Positions 48,240 to 58,860 of a DNA stretch of 64,000 nucleotides are shown here, piece by piece. The first letter of the stretch is position 1; each line of letters opens with the position of its first letter. The position numbers were made by a program, and so were the translations under genes. The stretch lies in NCBI RefSeq assembly GCF_001579945.1, contig NZ_CP011971.1, positions 2,726,030-2,790,029 of the forward strand, written 5' to 3'. The notes under the pieces were generated by a model. That model saw only the letters and a list, made by a program, of their open reading frames with translations, had not been told where the DNA came from and made no database searches. This stretch comes from Steroidobacter denitrificans (GTDB lineage: Bacteria; Pseudomonadota; Gammaproteobacteria; Steroidobacterales; Steroidobacteraceae).

Positions 48240-49235
48240 ATGACGAGTCCCCGACAGCGGCACGCTTCCCCGGCCCGCGGTAAAACCGCCGCACGCCGGC
48301 GAAACGACGGCGAATCCGGCTCGGCGGCCACCCGGCGGCTGACACCTCCGGCGCCGGGGGTGCGCCTGCAGAAAGCCATGGCCGACGCCGGTCTGGGTGC
48401 GCGTCGTGATTGCGAAAACATGATCACTACCGGGCGTGTGCGCGTGAACGGACGCACCATCGACACCCTGCCCTGTTTCATCGATCCCGCCAGAGACATT
48501 GTCGAACTCGACGGCGAAATCCTCCGGCTGTCCGCTGCCGCAGGTACGCATCCTGAAGACGCCGCTCGAAATCAGGAACGGTCCGGGAATCAGCCCGCGA
48601 GCCGATCCGAAGCCGCAACCGCCATCCAGGCACATGCGCATATTTATGTGCTCATCAACAAACCGAAAGGGGTGATCACCACCACGCGCGATCCCGAAGG
48701 CCGGCGCAATGTGCTGGATCTGGTACCGCTGGCGCTGAGGCGCAACGCACGCCTGTTCCCGGTCGGACGGCTGGATGGTGACTCCACGGGCCTGCTGCTG
48801 CTCACCAACGATGGCGACCTGGCCTATCGGTTGACTCATCCGAAGTTCGGCGTCACCAAGGAATACCGCGTGACCTGCGCGGGGCTTGCGGGCGAGGAAC
48901 AGATGAAAAAACTTCGTGCCGGCATGTATCTGTTCGATCCGCGTGCGGAGGGCGCCAAGGCGGCAAAGCGCGCCTCGATGGAATCGGTACGCATCATCGA
49001 GCGCCGGGTCGACCGTGCCCGCGGCGATCGTACATTGCTGAGCATCCGTCTGCGGGAAGGGCAGAACCGCGAAATTCGCCGCATGCTGGCACGCACGGGG
49101 CTGAAAGTCCGTGAACTCGAGCGTGTCGCCATCGGCCCGTTGCGGGCGCCGGGACTGAAACCCGGCCAGGCCAGGCTGCTGGGCAAAAAGGACGTGGACC
49201 GCCTGCGGGCCGCGGTCCTGTCGACCAAGGATTGA
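48240..49235 (+). CDS. rluB: 23S rRNA pseudouridine synthase RluB-like
   Basis: A 331-aa RsuA/RluB-family synthase. A basic N-terminal tail is followed by an S4 domain (VRLQKAMADAGLGARRDCENMITTGRVRVNG), then the catalytic domain with LINKPKGVITTTRDPEGR, the active-site Asp in GRLDGDSTGLLLLTNDG, KEYRV and the closing EGQNREIRRMLARTGLKVRELERVAIGPL. These features match RluB, which modifies 23S rRNA U2605 in E. coli. The ribosome-binding site is weak. It ends 3 bp before the hrpB start. Confidence 0.93.
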   Translation: MTSPRQRHASPARGKTAARRRNDGESGSAATRRLTPPAPGVRLQKAMADAGLGARRDCENMITTGRVRVNGRTIDTLPCFIDPARDIVELDGEILRLSAAAGTHPEDAARNQERSGNQPASRSEAATAIQAHAHIYVLINKPKGVITTTRDPEGRRNVLDLVPLALRRNARLFPVGRLDGDSTGLLLLTNDGDLAYRLTHPKFGVTKEYRVTCAGLAGEEQMKKLRAGMYLFDPRAEGAKAAKRASMESVRIIERRVDRARGDRTLLSIRLREGQNREIRRMLARTGLKVRELERVAIGPLRAPGLKPGQARLLGKKDVDRLRAAVLSTKD

Positions 49236-49238
49236 TCG

Positions 49239-51860
49239 ATGCGTCGCGCTGGCCTGGACGAATCCATGTTCGAACCTTCCGTTGCTTCTGCGCATATTTC
49301 CGCTCTGCCCATCGCTGCGGCGCTGGATGCGCTGCGGCTGGCGCTGAGGCGGCATGCCAACGTGGTACTGCAGGCGCCGCCCGGCGCCGGCAAGTCCACC
49401 GGTGTACCGCCGACACTGCTCGCGGAAGAGTGGCTGCAGGGCCGCAAAATCGTGATGCTGGAACCACGCCGCCTGGCGGCACGCGCCGTCGCCGAGCGCA
49501 TGGCCGCCACGCTCGGTGAGAATGTCGGCACCACGATCGGCTATCGAACCCGGCTGGAATCCCGAATCGGTAAGGACACTCGTATCGAAGTCGTCACCGA
49601 GGGAATACTGACCCGTCGGCTGCAGTACGACGCCGCGCTGGAAGGGGTGGGTCTGCTGATCTTCGACGAATTCCACGAACGCAGTCTGCAAGGCGATCTG
49701 GGGCTGGCGCTGAGTCTGGACGTGCAGCAGACATTGCGCGAAGACCTGAAGATCCTGGTGATGTCCGCGACGCTCGACGGCGAGGCCGTCGCCCGGCTGC
49801 TGCACGGCGCGCCCATCGTGAACGCCCAGGGCCGTGCATTCGACGTCGAGGTTCGCTGGCTCGATGCCTTCCGAGCCGGAGCCCCGCGCGGTGCCGGACG
49901 ACGCCCCGATGTCGCCGGCATGACCTCCGCCACGATACGACAAGCCTGTCTCGAGTCACCTGGCGACATCCTTGCCTTCCTGCCCGGTCAGGCGGAAATC
50001 CACCGCACGCGGCAACTGCTGGAAAACCTCTCCCTGCCGCAAGGCACGCGGATATCGCCTTTATATGGAGAACTGGGACTGGACGCCCAACAGGCCGCCA
50101 TACGGCCCGGCCACGCCGGGGAGCGCAAGATCGTGCTCGCCACGAACATCGCCGAGACCAGCCTGACGATCGAAGGGGTGCGCATCGTGGTGGATACCGG
50201 CCTGGCGCGCCGCGCCCGATTCGATCCGGCCACCGGCATGAACCGGCTCGAAACGCAGCGTATCTCGCGCGCCTCGGCAAGTCAGCGCCGAGGACGTGCC
50301 GGGCGCCTCGCACCCGGCATCTGTTATCGGCTCTGGACACGAGCCGAGCATGACGCCCTGCCGGCGCATACGCCCGCAGAAATCCTGGAAACCGATCTGG
50401 CGCCGCTGGCGCTGGACCTCGCCGCCTGGGGCATCCATGATCCGGGCCGGTTATGCTGGCTGGATCCGCCGCCGGCTGCGGCCTTCCAGCAGGCGCGCGA
50501 CCTGCTGACTTCGCTCGAAGGATTGGACAACCATGGACGGATCAACACACATGGACGCGCACTGAACCGGCTCGGCACGCATCCGCGCCTGGCGCACATG
50601 ATCCTGCGCGGCGCCGCACTGGGCATGCAGCGCACCGCGCTGGAAATCGCCGCCGTATTGGGCGAGCGTGATCTGCTGCGCACCGGACCCGCCCATCGCA
50701 ACGTAGATCTGCGCCTGCGGCTGGAAGCGTTGCGCCACGGTCGAATCACCGACCCGGCAGCCGGCGCAGAACTGCGCATCGATACAGGTGCTCGCCGGCG
50801 AGCGCTGCGCAATATCCCCTTGCTGAGGCGGCAGCTGCAGGGCCGCGCGGACGGAACCGAGCATCCCGCCCGCCAGGAGGATTTCGCTGCAGACCATGAT
50901 ACGGACATCGGCCGCCTGCTGGCCTTTGCCTATCCGGAACGCGTGGCGCAGTCGCGCGGGGCCGATGGCCGCTACCTCCTCGCCAATGGGCGCGGCGCCG
51001 CGCTTCCGCCGGGGCAGAGTCTCGCACGCGCGGAATTCCTGGTCGTTGCCGATCTGGAGGCCGGTGAGCGCGAGGCATCGATCCGTCTTGCCGCGCCCTT
51101 GGAGCGGACGCATTTGACGGCGGACTTCGCGGCGCGTATCGAACATCGTCGGCGTTGCGAATGGGATGCACGCAGCCAGGCGGTACTGGCGCAGGATGAA
51201 GACTGGCTGGGCGCGATCAAGTTGCGCGAACGGCGTATCGAACAACCCGATGAGGAACGCATGCATCGCGCCTTGCTCCAGGGCATACGCGAACTCGGCA
51301 TCGACGCTCTGCCCTGGAGCCGCGAGGCGCGCTCCCTGCAGCGGCGCCTGATGTTTGCACGCCGCATGGATGTCTCGATCGGACCCGACGTGAGCGATGC
51401 CGTATTAGGCGCACAACTTGAGGACTGGCTGTCGCCCTGGCTATCCGGCATGAGCCGAAGGGAACACCTGGCGCGTCTGGATCTGCATGCCATCCTCATG
51501 TCCCTGCTGGACTGGAATGCGCAGCAGCGGCTTGCACACCTTGCGCCCAGTCATCTGGAAGTGCCCAGCGGCTCGCGCATTCCCATCGACTATTCCGGCG
51601 ACGCGCCCAGCGTCGCCGTAAGGCTGCAGGAAGTCTTCGGCCTGCACGTCACGCCGACCATCGCCGGCCGTGTACCGCTGACCTTGCAGCTGCTTTCGCC
51701 CGCAGGCCGTCCGGTACAGGTGACTCGGGATCTGGCCAGCTTCTGGGCACACGGTTATCTTGAGGTAAAAAAGGAGCTCAAGGGACGCTATCCGAAACAT
51801 TCCTGGCCGGACGACCCCAGGAATGCCGCTGCCGTGCGCGCCGGGCGCGGCAGGCGCTGA
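49239..51860 (+). CDS. hrpB: ATP-dependent helicase HrpB
   Basis: An 873-aa DExH helicase. AAGGA lies 7 nt before the ATG. The RecA-like core has Walker A APPGAGKST, the DEFH box (LIFDEFHERSLQ), SAT (MSATLDG), and motif VI SQRRGRAGR, followed by the helicase-associated domain and the HrpB C-terminal domain ending FWAHGYLEVKKELKGRYPKHSWPDDP. Length is usual for HrpB. The DEFH variant is characteristic of HrpB. The physiological role is poorly known; it is implicated in RNA metabolism. Confidence 0.97.
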   Translation: MRRAGLDESMFEPSVASAHISALPIAAALDALRLALRRHANVVLQAPPGAGKSTGVPPTLLAEEWLQGRKIVMLEPRRLAARAVAERMAATLGENVGTTIGYRTRLESRIGKDTRIEVVTEGILTRRLQYDAALEGVGLLIFDEFHERSLQGDLGLALSLDVQQTLREDLKILVMSATLDGEAVARLLHGAPIVNAQGRAFDVEVRWLDAFRAGAPRGAGRRPDVAGMTSATIRQACLESPGDILAFLPGQAEIHRTRQLLENLSLPQGTRISPLYGELGLDAQQAAIRPGHAGERKIVLATNIAETSLTIEGVRIVVDTGLARRARFDPATGMNRLETQRISRASASQRRGRAGRLAPGICYRLWTRAEHDALPAHTPAEILETDLAPLALDLAAWGIHDPGRLCWLDPPPAAAFQQARDLLTSLEGLDNHGRINTHGRALNRLGTHPRLAHMILRGAALGMQRTALEIAAVLGERDLLRTGPAHRNVDLRLRLEALRHGRITDPAAGAELRIDTGARRRALRNIPLLRRQLQGRADGTEHPARQEDFAADHDTDIGRLLAFAYPERVAQSRGADGRYLLANGRGAALPPGQSLARAEFLVVADLEAGEREASIRLAAPLERTHLTADFAARIEHRRRCEWDARSQAVLAQDEDWLGAIKLRERRIEQPDEERMHRALLQGIRELGIDALPWSREARSLQRRLMFARRMDVSIGPDVSDAVLGAQLEDWLSPWLSGMSRREHLARLDLHAILMSLLDWNAQQRLAHLAPSHLEVPSGSRIPIDYSGDAPSVAVRLQEVFGLHVTPTIAGRVPLTLQLLSPAGRPVQVTRDLASFWAHGYLEVKKELKGRYPKHSWPDDPRNAAAVRAGRGRR

Positions 51861-52000
51861 CCCGAATGCCCCTTCACGGCTGCAGGGTTGGAAAACGAGA
51901 GCATCGGGATAGAATGTTCTCGACATGGATACCGTATCCGCTGTCATCCACCCTGTCCTCGCAAGCTGCCGCGCCCGGCCGCGGACGGAGAATTCGTATA

Positions 52001-52261
52001 ATGCAACCTTTGAACGAGCAGCTTGCGGCACTACATGCCGAACTCGCCCGTACACGCTCGGTCGATCCGCAGACACGCGAGCTGCTCATTGCACTATTGA
52101 CCGACATCACTCGCCTGCTGGGCCAATCGGCCAGTGCTATCGAACAACAATCGCGTACCGCACGGCTCAATGAACTGGCCGTACAGTTCGAGGCGGAACA
52201 TCCGGCACTGGGCAGAGCGCTGCGGCAGGTTGTCGATACTCTCAGCAAAGCAGGTATCTGA
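52001..52261 (+). CDS. DUF4404 family protein
   Basis: An 86-aa all-helical protein (LNEQLAALHAELARTRSVDPQTRELLIALLTDITRLLG, FEAEHPALGRALRQVVDTLSKAGI) matching the short DUF4404 group. The start at 52001 is chosen because the frame upstream is an improbable Arg-rich stretch and GGAG lies 10 nt before it. Its TGA is directly followed by the ATG of the HIT gene (TGAATG), so they are co-translated. Function unknown. Confidence 0.85.
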   Translation: MQPLNEQLAALHAELARTRSVDPQTRELLIALLTDITRLLGQSASAIEQQSRTARLNELAVQFEAEHPALGRALRQVVDTLSKAGI

Positions 52262-52684
52262 ATGTACGACGACAATAACGTATTCGCGAAAATCATCCGC
52301 GGCGAGATCCCGGCCTTCAAGGTTCATGAAGATCCTCATACGCTCGCCTTCATGGACGCAATGCCGCAGTCCGACGGGCATACGCTCGTGATTCCGAAAG
52401 TGCGCGCCCGTAATTTTTTCGATATCGAACCGCAGGCGCTGGCCAGGCTGATCGAGTCGACACAGTGGGTTGCGCGCGGGGTGCGTCAGGCGTTCAACCC
52501 CGGCGGTATCCGCATCCTGCAGTTCAACGAAGCGATGGCGGGTCAATCCGTCTTTCACATTCACTTCCATATCATTCCCTGTTACGAGGGCACCGAGCTG
52601 CTGATGCATGCCCGCAAACCCGCCGACAAAGCGCTGCTCGCAAGGCAGGCCGAACAGATACGCCAATCCCTCGCTGCGCTGTAG
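52262..52684 (+). CDS. HIT family nucleotide-binding protein
   Basis: A 140-aa HINT-like hydrolase. It shows [53 protein letters not shown] with the histidine triad HIHFH, and a C-terminal helix. Members hydrolyse nucleoside phosphoramidates or diadenosine polyphosphates. It follows DUF4404 with no gap and precedes acs by 29 bp. Confidence 0.95.
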   Translation: MYDDNNVFAKIIRGEIPAFKVHEDPHTLAFMDAMPQSDGHTLVIPKVRARNFFDIEPQALARLIESTQWVARGVRQAFNPGGIRILQFNEAMAGQSVFHIHFHIIPCYEGTELLMHARKPADKALLARQAEQIRQSLAAL

Positions 52685-52713
52685 CACCCCTATTCACGCA
52701 CCGGCGAAAACGA

Positions 52714-54666
52714 ATGTCCGAGAAAATCCACAAGGTACCCGACGACTTCGCCACCCTGGCTCATTTGCGCCAGGCGGATTATCAGCGGCTGTACCAGGAA
52801 TCGATCCGTGATCCGAATGGGTTCTGGGCACGCATCGGCCGGCGCCTGGACTGGATCCAACCGTATACCAAGATCAAGGACACCAGCTTCGACGAGCACG
52901 ATTTCCGCATTCGCTGGTTCTATGACGGCAAGCTCAATGTCGCCGCCAACTGCCTGGATCGCCATCTGCTCAAGCGCGGTGACAAGACCGCCATCATCTG
53001 GGAAGGCGATGATCCCCGCTTGTCGGAGCACATCAGCTACCGCCAGCTCCATGAACGCGTCTGCCAATGTGCCAATGCTCTGAAATCCCTGGGCGTCGGT
53101 CCAGGCGATCGGGTCACCATCTATTTGCCGATGATCCCGGAAGCCGCCGTGGCAATGCTGGCATGCGCCCGCATCGGCGCGGTGCACTCGGTGGTATTCG
53201 GCGGATTCTCCGCGGATTCGCTCGCCGGGCGTATTGCCGATTGCGGCTCGAGCGTCGTCATCACGGCCGACGAGGGATTGCGTGGCGGCAGGCGCATCGC
53301 GCTCAAGGAAAATGTCGATGAGGCGCTGAAGGCGTCCGGCACCCAATGCGTCAAGCATGTGCTGGTTACGCGGCGCCTGGGATCGAACGTGTCCATGCAG
53401 AAAGGCCGCGATCGATGGTTCGAGGATCTGCTACAAGGCCAAAGCAAGGAATGTCCGGCTGCAGCCATGGATGCGGAGAGCCCCCTGTTCATCCTTTACA
53501 CTTCCGGTTCCACCGGGCAGCCAAAGGGCGTCCTGCATACCAGCGGCGGCTATCTGGTGTTCGTCGCAATGACGCATGAACTGGTGTTCGATCTGCGCGA
53601 GGACGACATCTTCTGGTGCACCGCGGACGTGGGCTGGGTCACCGGCCACAGTTATGTCCTATATGGTCCGCTCGCCAATGGCGCCACGACCGTGATGTTC
53701 GAAGGTGTGCCCAGCTATCCCGACGCCGGCCGTTTCTGGCAGATCGTCGACAAGCATGCAGTCACACTGTTCTACACTGCGCCGACGGCGATACGCGCCT
53801 TGATGCGCGAAGGCGAGGAGCCCGTCAAACAATGGTCGCGGCGCTCGCTGCGTCTGCTGGGTTCCGTCGGCGAGCCCATCAACCCCGAGGCCTGGGAGTG
53901 GTATCACCGCGTCGTCGGCGACGGCCGCTGTCCCGTCGTGGATACCTGGTGGCAAACGGAAACCGGCGGCATCCTGATCTCGCCCCTGCCCGGAGCGATC
54001 GACCAAAAACCAGGTTCGGCCACCTTGCCCTTCTTCGGCGTACAACCCGCCATTGTCGATAACGAAGGCAACATGCTCGATGGCGTCGCTGAAGGCAATC
54101 TGGTGCTCATCGATAGCTGGCCGGGCCAGATGCGCACCGTATTCGGCGATCATGCGCGCTTCGTGGAGACCTATTTCCGGACGTTTCCGGGAAAATACTT
54201 CACCGGCGACGGCGCAAAGCGCGATGCGGACGGCTACTACTGGATCACCGGCCGCGTGGATGACGTGCTGAACGTTGCCGGCCACCGGCTGGGCACCGCC
54301 GAAATCGAAAGTGCGCTGGTGGCGCATCCGAAAGTGGCGGAAGCCGCGGTCGTCGGCTGCCCGCACGATGTCAAGGGACAGGGCATCTATGTCTATGTCA
54401 CCCTCAATCTAGGCGAGACACCCAGCGAGGAGTTGCGCACCGAACTGCGCAACCGTGTACGCCAGGAAATCGGCGCGATTGCCACGCCCGACTTCATCCA
54501 GTGGGCGCCCAGCCTGCCCAAGACCCGTTCTGGAAAGATCATGCGGCGCATCCTGCGCAAGATCGCCGCCAACGAGCATGATCAGCTCGGCGATATCTCC
54601 ACCCTGGCTGATCCTGGTGTCGTGGACAGCTTGATCCGCGAGCGCCTGAACGGGTCCGACCGGTAG
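52714..54666 (+). CDS. acs: Acetyl-CoA synthetase
   Basis: A 650-aa AMP-forming ligase making acetyl-CoA from acetate, ATP and CoA. P-loop [80 protein letters not shown] and the regulatory/catalytic Lys in [10 protein letters not shown] are present. Length matches Acs (about 650 aa). Upstream in-frame sequence to 52465 overlaps the HIT gene and is not coding. The conserved Lys is usually controlled by acetylation. Confidence 0.97.
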   Translation: MSEKIHKVPDDFATLAHLRQADYQRLYQESIRDPNGFWARIGRRLDWIQPYTKIKDTSFDEHDFRIRWFYDGKLNVAANCLDRHLLKRGDKTAIIWEGDDPRLSEHISYRQLHERVCQCANALKSLGVGPGDRVTIYLPMIPEAAVAMLACARIGAVHSVVFGGFSADSLAGRIADCGSSVVITADEGLRGGRRIALKENVDEALKASGTQCVKHVLVTRRLGSNVSMQKGRDRWFEDLLQGQSKECPAAAMDAESPLFILYTSGSTGQPKGVLHTSGGYLVFVAMTHELVFDLREDDIFWCTADVGWVTGHSYVLYGPLANGATTVMFEGVPSYPDAGRFWQIVDKHAVTLFYTAPTAIRALMREGEEPVKQWSRRSLRLLGSVGEPINPEAWEWYHRVVGDGRCPVVDTWWQTETGGILISPLPGAIDQKPGSATLPFFGVQPAIVDNEGNMLDGVAEGNLVLIDSWPGQMRTVFGDHARFVETYFRTFPGKYFTGDGAKRDADGYYWITGRVDDVLNVAGHRLGTAEIESALVAHPKVAEAAVVGCPHDVKGQGIYVYVTLNLGETPSEELRTELRNRVRQEIGAIATPDFIQWAPSLPKTRSGKIMRRILRKIAANEHDQLGDISTLADPGVVDSLIRERLNGSDR

Positions 54667-54789
54667 GGGTACGGCACGGCTGCGTGGGGTACGGGCGGCA
54701 TCATGCGCCGCCGCGATCATGGCGCCAGGCCGGACACCGGGCGGTTTCGAGCCGGGATCATGTCCTGCTCGGAGCCGCCAAAGGAGCCG

Positions 54790-55311
54790 TCAAAACAGCC
54801 GGCCCGCTCCAGCCAGCCGGGGCCGATAATATGCATCGTCCAAGGTACGCAGCTCGACGGTGCGCCCCGTTTGCGGCGCGTGGATGAAGCGGCCCTCGCC
54901 GGTATAGATCGCCACGTGGGAAACGCGTGTGCCGCGAGTCTTGAAAAACAACAGGTCACCGGGTGCAAGCTGTTCGAGACCGACGGGATCCGCGGCGGAA
55001 TATTGTTCGAGCGTAGTGCGCGGCACATCGATGCCGAGTTGACGGTGTACGAAGCGCACCAGGCCGCTGCAATCGAATCCGCCGGGTGCCTCGCCGCCGT
55101 AGTGATAAGGCGTGCCGAGCAGGGACATCGCCCGCATCGCGATCTCGCTGCCCAAACCGGCAGCAGCGAATTCCCGCGCGCTCGATGCCAGCGGCGACAC
55201 GGCAGCCGGCGGACCGGTCCGCGTGCGTTCGGCAGGGGAAGCGCAGCCTTGCAGGAACAGTCCTCCCGCAAGCACGATCAAAACCATCGGTAGTCCGCGG
55301 TCGTGCAACAT
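54790..55311 (-). CDS. NlpC/P60 family lipoprotein, cell-wall endopeptidase
   Basis: A 173-aa outer-membrane-type lipoprotein with lipobox Cys23 (LFLQGC). The NlpC/P60 domain has Cys81 (GGFDCSGLV), His132 (SHVAIY) and His144 (RFIHAP), the catalytic set, with LGTPYHYGG and LAPGDLLFFKT. It probably cleaves peptidoglycan stem peptides in the periplasm, like Spr/MepS. It converges on acs, with a GC-rich gap. Single gene; no partner is suggested. Confidence 0.95.
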   Translation of the reverse strand: MLHDRGLPMVLIVLAGGLFLQGCASPAERTRTGPPAAVSPLASSAREFAAAGLGSEIAMRAMSLLGTPYHYGGEAPGGFDCSGLVRFVHRQLGIDVPRTTLEQYSAADPVGLEQLAPGDLLFFKTRGTRVSHVAIYTGEGRFIHAPQTGRTVELRTLDDAYYRPRLAGAGRLF

Positions 55312-55388
55312 CTCGAGTCAGAATGCCGCAGCCGGCGCCGGGTTCCAAGGCCGCCAGACCGAAAACCCCTGCAACCTCCTGTCCGGGC

Positions 55389-55706
55389 CTATTCCTCCGG
55401 AGCCAAGGTCAGCTGCAGCCCGTCCAGATGCGCGCCCAGCGGAATCTGGCAAGACAGGCGTGAATGCTTTTGAGCGAATTCCAGCTCGGTCAACAGCTCA
55501 TGCTCGTCGCTTTGCCGATCGGGAACGCGATCGATCCATTCAGGCGCCACATACACATGACAAGTGGCGCAGGAGCACATGCCGCCACATGCCGCCGCCA
55601 GGCCATAGTCCGGATCCCGCAACGCCTCCATCAGAGAACCTTGTGCCGGTACCTCGAGTTCATGCGTCTGACCATCACGATCGACGACATTCAATTTGAT
55701 TTTCAC
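55389..55706 (-). CDS. Adrenodoxin/putidaredoxin-type [2Fe-2S] ferredoxin
   Basis: A 105-aa electron-transfer protein. The GTG at 55706 is favoured, with GGGAG 7 nt upstream; a longer frame to 55838 adds repetitive GSGW-type sequence and is unlikely. The Cys pattern is exactly C-x5-C-x2-C-x36-C (CGGMCSCATC...LSCQIP), the adrenodoxin/putidaredoxin signature. Such ferredoxins serve cytochromes P450, oxygenases or Fe-S assembly; no redox partner gene is adjacent and no isc/suf gene is near. Confidence 0.9.
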   Translation of the reverse strand: MKIKLNVVDRDGQTHELEVPAQGSLMEALRDPDYGLAAACGGMCSCATCHVYVAPEWIDRVPDRQSDEHELLTELEFAQKHSRLSCQIPLGAHLDGLQLTLAPEE

Positions 55707-55926
55707 CCACCGACTCCCGACCCGATCGATTTCAACCCAACCGCTTCCGTCCCAACCACTTCCGTCCGGCATCACCGCGCATTTTAAGCAACGCCCGGCC
55801 GGACTCCAACCGACCGGCCCGCAGCGTGGATCAGCCATGCCTCACCGGTCGGCGCCTCTCCGGCCGGCGCTGCCAGCGTAGCGGCGAACGCTTGCGCTGC
55901 CCCGCCGACCGGGATTCCATCCTACA

Positions 55927-57594
55927 ATGCCCCCGATGAATGTGATTTCAAGCTCCCGGCACGCTCTGCATACATCGGCCACCGTGCTGCTGTGGATGCT
56001 GCTGCCCTTGGCCCAGCCTGCAAGCGGTGCTCCCTGGGATGCCATTCGCCCCTCTGCCATACGCGCACACGTCGAATTTCTCGCCGACGATCTGCTGGAG
56101 GGGCGTGCCGCCGCCTCGCGCGGACATGACATCGCAGCTGCCTACGTGGCGGCACAATTCCAGCAGTCCGGGCTGCTGCCCGCCGGGGAGGCGGACTCGT
56201 TTTTCCAACCCGTCCCGCTTCTAGAGGCGACACCGGTGCTGCCTGGTTCGTCCGCGGAATGGGTGTTCGCAGGCGGCAGTCATGTATTCGAGTACGGCAT
56301 CGACTATCTGCCTTCCGCCGATTTTGAATCGGCCAGCTCCACCTTGAGCGCACCGCTGGTATTTGCGGGATTCGGTGTCGAGGCACCCGAATTGCAGCAT
56401 GACGACTTTGCGAACATCGATGTCAAGGGACGCATCGTCGTGGTGCTGAGCGGCGCACCGGCGAAGTTCCCGGACCATCAACGGGCTTATTATTCCTGGC
56501 CGCAGCGCAAGGCGGCCACGCTCCTCGAGCATGGCGCGGTAGGCGTCATCCACGTCGATTCTCTGGAAGACAGCCGCCGCATCCCATGGGAGCGGCGCGT
56601 CGCCATGAGCTGGACCTCGCAGATGCGCTGGCTGAACGAGCAGGGCGAACCGCAGAACACCTATCCTCAACTGAAGTTGCAATTCCGTTTCAATCACGCT
56701 GCCGCCGCGTACCTGTTCGAGCAAAGTCCCGCCAGTCTCCCGGAAGTGCTCGCGACGGCTGAGACAGGTGATGCACAAGGCTTCGAACTCCCCGGTATGC
56801 TGACGCTGTCGGCGACAACCGGACTGCGGCGCACCCAAAGCTCCAACGTCATCGCTGTATATCCGGGCGCGGATGCTCAGCTCAAAGACGAATATATCGT
56901 GCTGAGTGCGCATCTGGATCATCTGGGCCGCGGTTCCGCCGTCGACGGCGATTCGATCTACAACGGCGCGCACGACAACGCCGCCGGTGTGGCCATCCTG
57001 CTGGAGATCGCCCATGCGCTGCACGCATCCAAGGTACGTTCGCGTCGCTCGCTCCTGATCGCCGCCGTGACCGCGCAGGAGAAGGGCCTGCTGGGCTCGG
57101 ACTTCCTCGTGCACAGCGCTCGGGCGGCGAACCGACGCATCGTGGCAAACATCAATATCGATATGCCGCTGATTTTCGCGCCGCTGCAGGACTTCGTCGC
57201 GATCGGAGCGCGACACTCGACTCTGGGCGTGATGGCACGTTCGGCTGCAGCGAGCCAGGGATACCAACTCGCCTCAGAACGCTTTCCGGAAGAATTGCGC
57301 CTCATACGCGGCGATCAATTCTCGTTCATCCGCCGCGGCATTCCTGCGCTCGCCCTGACCGGCGGATATCGTGCGCGCGACAATGCGCTGGATCTGGAGC
57401 AGATGCGGCGGCAATTCCGCGCCAGCCGCCATCATCAACCCGGTGACGATCTGTCTCTGCCGATGGACTATCGAACCATGGCAGACCTGGGAAAGGTCAA
57501 CCTGCGTATCGCGCTGGCGGCGGCCGATGCGTCGGCCCGGCCGCACTGGCAGCCGGGAGATTTCTTCGCGCGAATATTCGCGCACCAGGAATGA
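55927..57594 (+). CDS. M28 family zinc metallopeptidase with PA domain
   Basis: A 555-aa secreted aminopeptidase-type protein with a signal peptide ending near PASGAPWDA. A PA-like insert lies about 130-270 (PLVFAGFGVEAPELQHDDFANIDVKGRIVVVLSG). Metal ligands are His329 (SAHLDH), Asp350 (HDNAAG), Glu385 (TAQEKGLLGS), Asp412 (INIDMP) and a late His in RHHQPGD. It probably removes N-terminal residues of peptides in the periplasm. No operon partner. Confidence 0.93.
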   Translation: MPPMNVISSSRHALHTSATVLLWMLLPLAQPASGAPWDAIRPSAIRAHVEFLADDLLEGRAAASRGHDIAAAYVAAQFQQSGLLPAGEADSFFQPVPLLEATPVLPGSSAEWVFAGGSHVFEYGIDYLPSADFESASSTLSAPLVFAGFGVEAPELQHDDFANIDVKGRIVVVLSGAPAKFPDHQRAYYSWPQRKAATLLEHGAVGVIHVDSLEDSRRIPWERRVAMSWTSQMRWLNEQGEPQNTYPQLKLQFRFNHAAAAYLFEQSPASLPEVLATAETGDAQGFELPGMLTLSATTGLRRTQSSNVIAVYPGADAQLKDEYIVLSAHLDHLGRGSAVDGDSIYNGAHDNAAGVAILLEIAHALHASKVRSRRSLLIAAVTAQEKGLLGSDFLVHSARAANRRIVANINIDMPLIFAPLQDFVAIGARHSTLGVMARSAAASQGYQLASERFPEELRLIRGDQFSFIRRGIPALALTGGYRARDNALDLEQMRRQFRASRHHQPGDDLSLPMDYRTMADLGKVNLRIALAAADASARPHWQPGDFFARIFAHQE

Positions 57595-57879
57595 GCGGGC
57601 GCAGCGCCCCTTCACCGGACGAGACCGCAATCCCGCTCCAGCGTGGCGCGCACGGCATCGATGGCGCTCCTTCACCAGGCGAGGATCGATCTCCGCGTGC
57701 GCGGCATTACGTAAAAAAGCTCATATTTCCGGGTAGTCCACCGTACCCATGAATGTGAACCAGCACTCATCCCAGACATCCCGGACGCAATTCAGACCCT
57801 CTCGCAGTCGAACATCGGCAAGGCATTGCCTACGCTAGGCGCAGCTCCGGCCGATAACAAGGTCAAGGAGAGGCGAGCC

Positions 57880-58101
57880 ATGAGCGACGAATGGATCCAG
57901 CTACGGGTGGGTGACCCGGTTCGACTTAAAGACAGCGGTATCGAGCTGCGCGGCGATGTCTGGCGGCTGCGCGCCGGGGGCTATCTGGTCGTACGCTGGC
58001 AGGATGCCTGCTGCAGCACTCATTGCATGACCGCGTTGGAGTACGATCATTCGCGCAGCCGTGCCGACTGGAGCCGCAATATCATCCAGGAGGACCGCTA
58101 A
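57880..58101 (+). CDS. Small protein of unknown function
   Basis: A 73-aa protein with AAGGAG 9 nt upstream of ATG 57880. It is beta-rich (WIQLRVGDPVRLKDSGIELRGDVWRLRAGGYLVVRWQDACCSTHC), suggesting a small SH3-like barrel of the KOW/PAS-like type, with three Cys (CCSTHC) that might bind metal. A 54-bp in-frame extension upstream lacks a site. It precedes the FAH-family gene by 72 bp. No family recognised. Confidence 0.7.
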   Translation: MSDEWIQLRVGDPVRLKDSGIELRGDVWRLRAGGYLVVRWQDACCSTHCMTALEYDHSRSRADWSRNIIQEDR

Positions 58102-58173
58102 GCAGAATTTCTCCTGCGCCGTGAGCAAGCCCGGCACACGAGATATCCGGGCCCCAACCGAGCGTCGCGACAC

Positions 58174-58860
58174 ATGTTATTCGCATTTCCTCCCCCTTCC
58201 ATCCCGTCGGTCGAAATCAAGAATCGCGAGGAGCGCTTTCCCGTCCACCGCATCTATTGCGTAGGGCGCAATTACGCTGCGCATGCGCGTGAGATGGGCT
58301 CGGACCCTGGGCGCGAGCCGCCGTGCTTTTTCACCAAGCCGGCCGATGCCATCGTCGCCAATCATGCCGAGATACCGTATCCGCCGCGCACTGCCGATCT
58401 GCACCATGAAATCGAACTGGTGATCGCTATCGGCACAGGCGGCTTAGATATTCCGATGACACATGCACTGGAGCATGTTTTCGGCTATGCCGTCGGTAAC
58501 GATCTTACTCGACGAGATCTGCAATCGACCGCGCGTGAACAGCGGCATCCCTGGGACACGGCCAAGGGCTTCGACCGCTCGGCGCCTATCTCGGCCATCA
58601 CGCCGGCGGCGCTATGCGGACATCTGCAACGCGGCCGTATCTGGCTGAATGTCAACGATAAGCTGCGCCAGGACGCAGATCTGTCCGAACTGATCTGGAG
58701 CGTTCCGGAAATCGTTGCCGAGCTCTCGGCCTTGTTCGAACTCGTCCCGGGAGACTTGATCTACACGGGAACGCCCGCCGGCGTCGGCCCGCTCGAGCGT
58801 GGCGATCACCTGGAAGGCGGCATCGACGGTTTGGACACCCTGGTCACAAGGATCGTGTAG
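58174..58860 (+). CDS. Fumarylacetoacetate hydrolase family protein
   Basis: A 228-aa single-domain FAH protein of the FAHD1/YcgM type. It has IYCVGRNYAAHAREMG, PPCFFTKPADAIV, the metal-binding Glu pair in DLHHEIELVIAIG, FGYAVGNDLTRRDLQ and LVPGDLIYTGTPAGVGPL. Such enzymes act as acylpyruvate hydrolases or oxaloacetate decarboxylases in the cytoplasm. A stem-loop follows the stop. Confidence 0.93.
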   Translation: MLFAFPPPSIPSVEIKNREERFPVHRIYCVGRNYAAHAREMGSDPGREPPCFFTKPADAIVANHAEIPYPPRTADLHHEIELVIAIGTGGLDIPMTHALEHVFGYAVGNDLTRRDLQSTAREQRHPWDTAKGFDRSAPISAITPAALCGHLQRGRIWLNVNDKLRQDADLSELIWSVPEIVAELSALFELVPGDLIYTGTPAGVGPLERGDHLEGGIDGLDTLVTRIV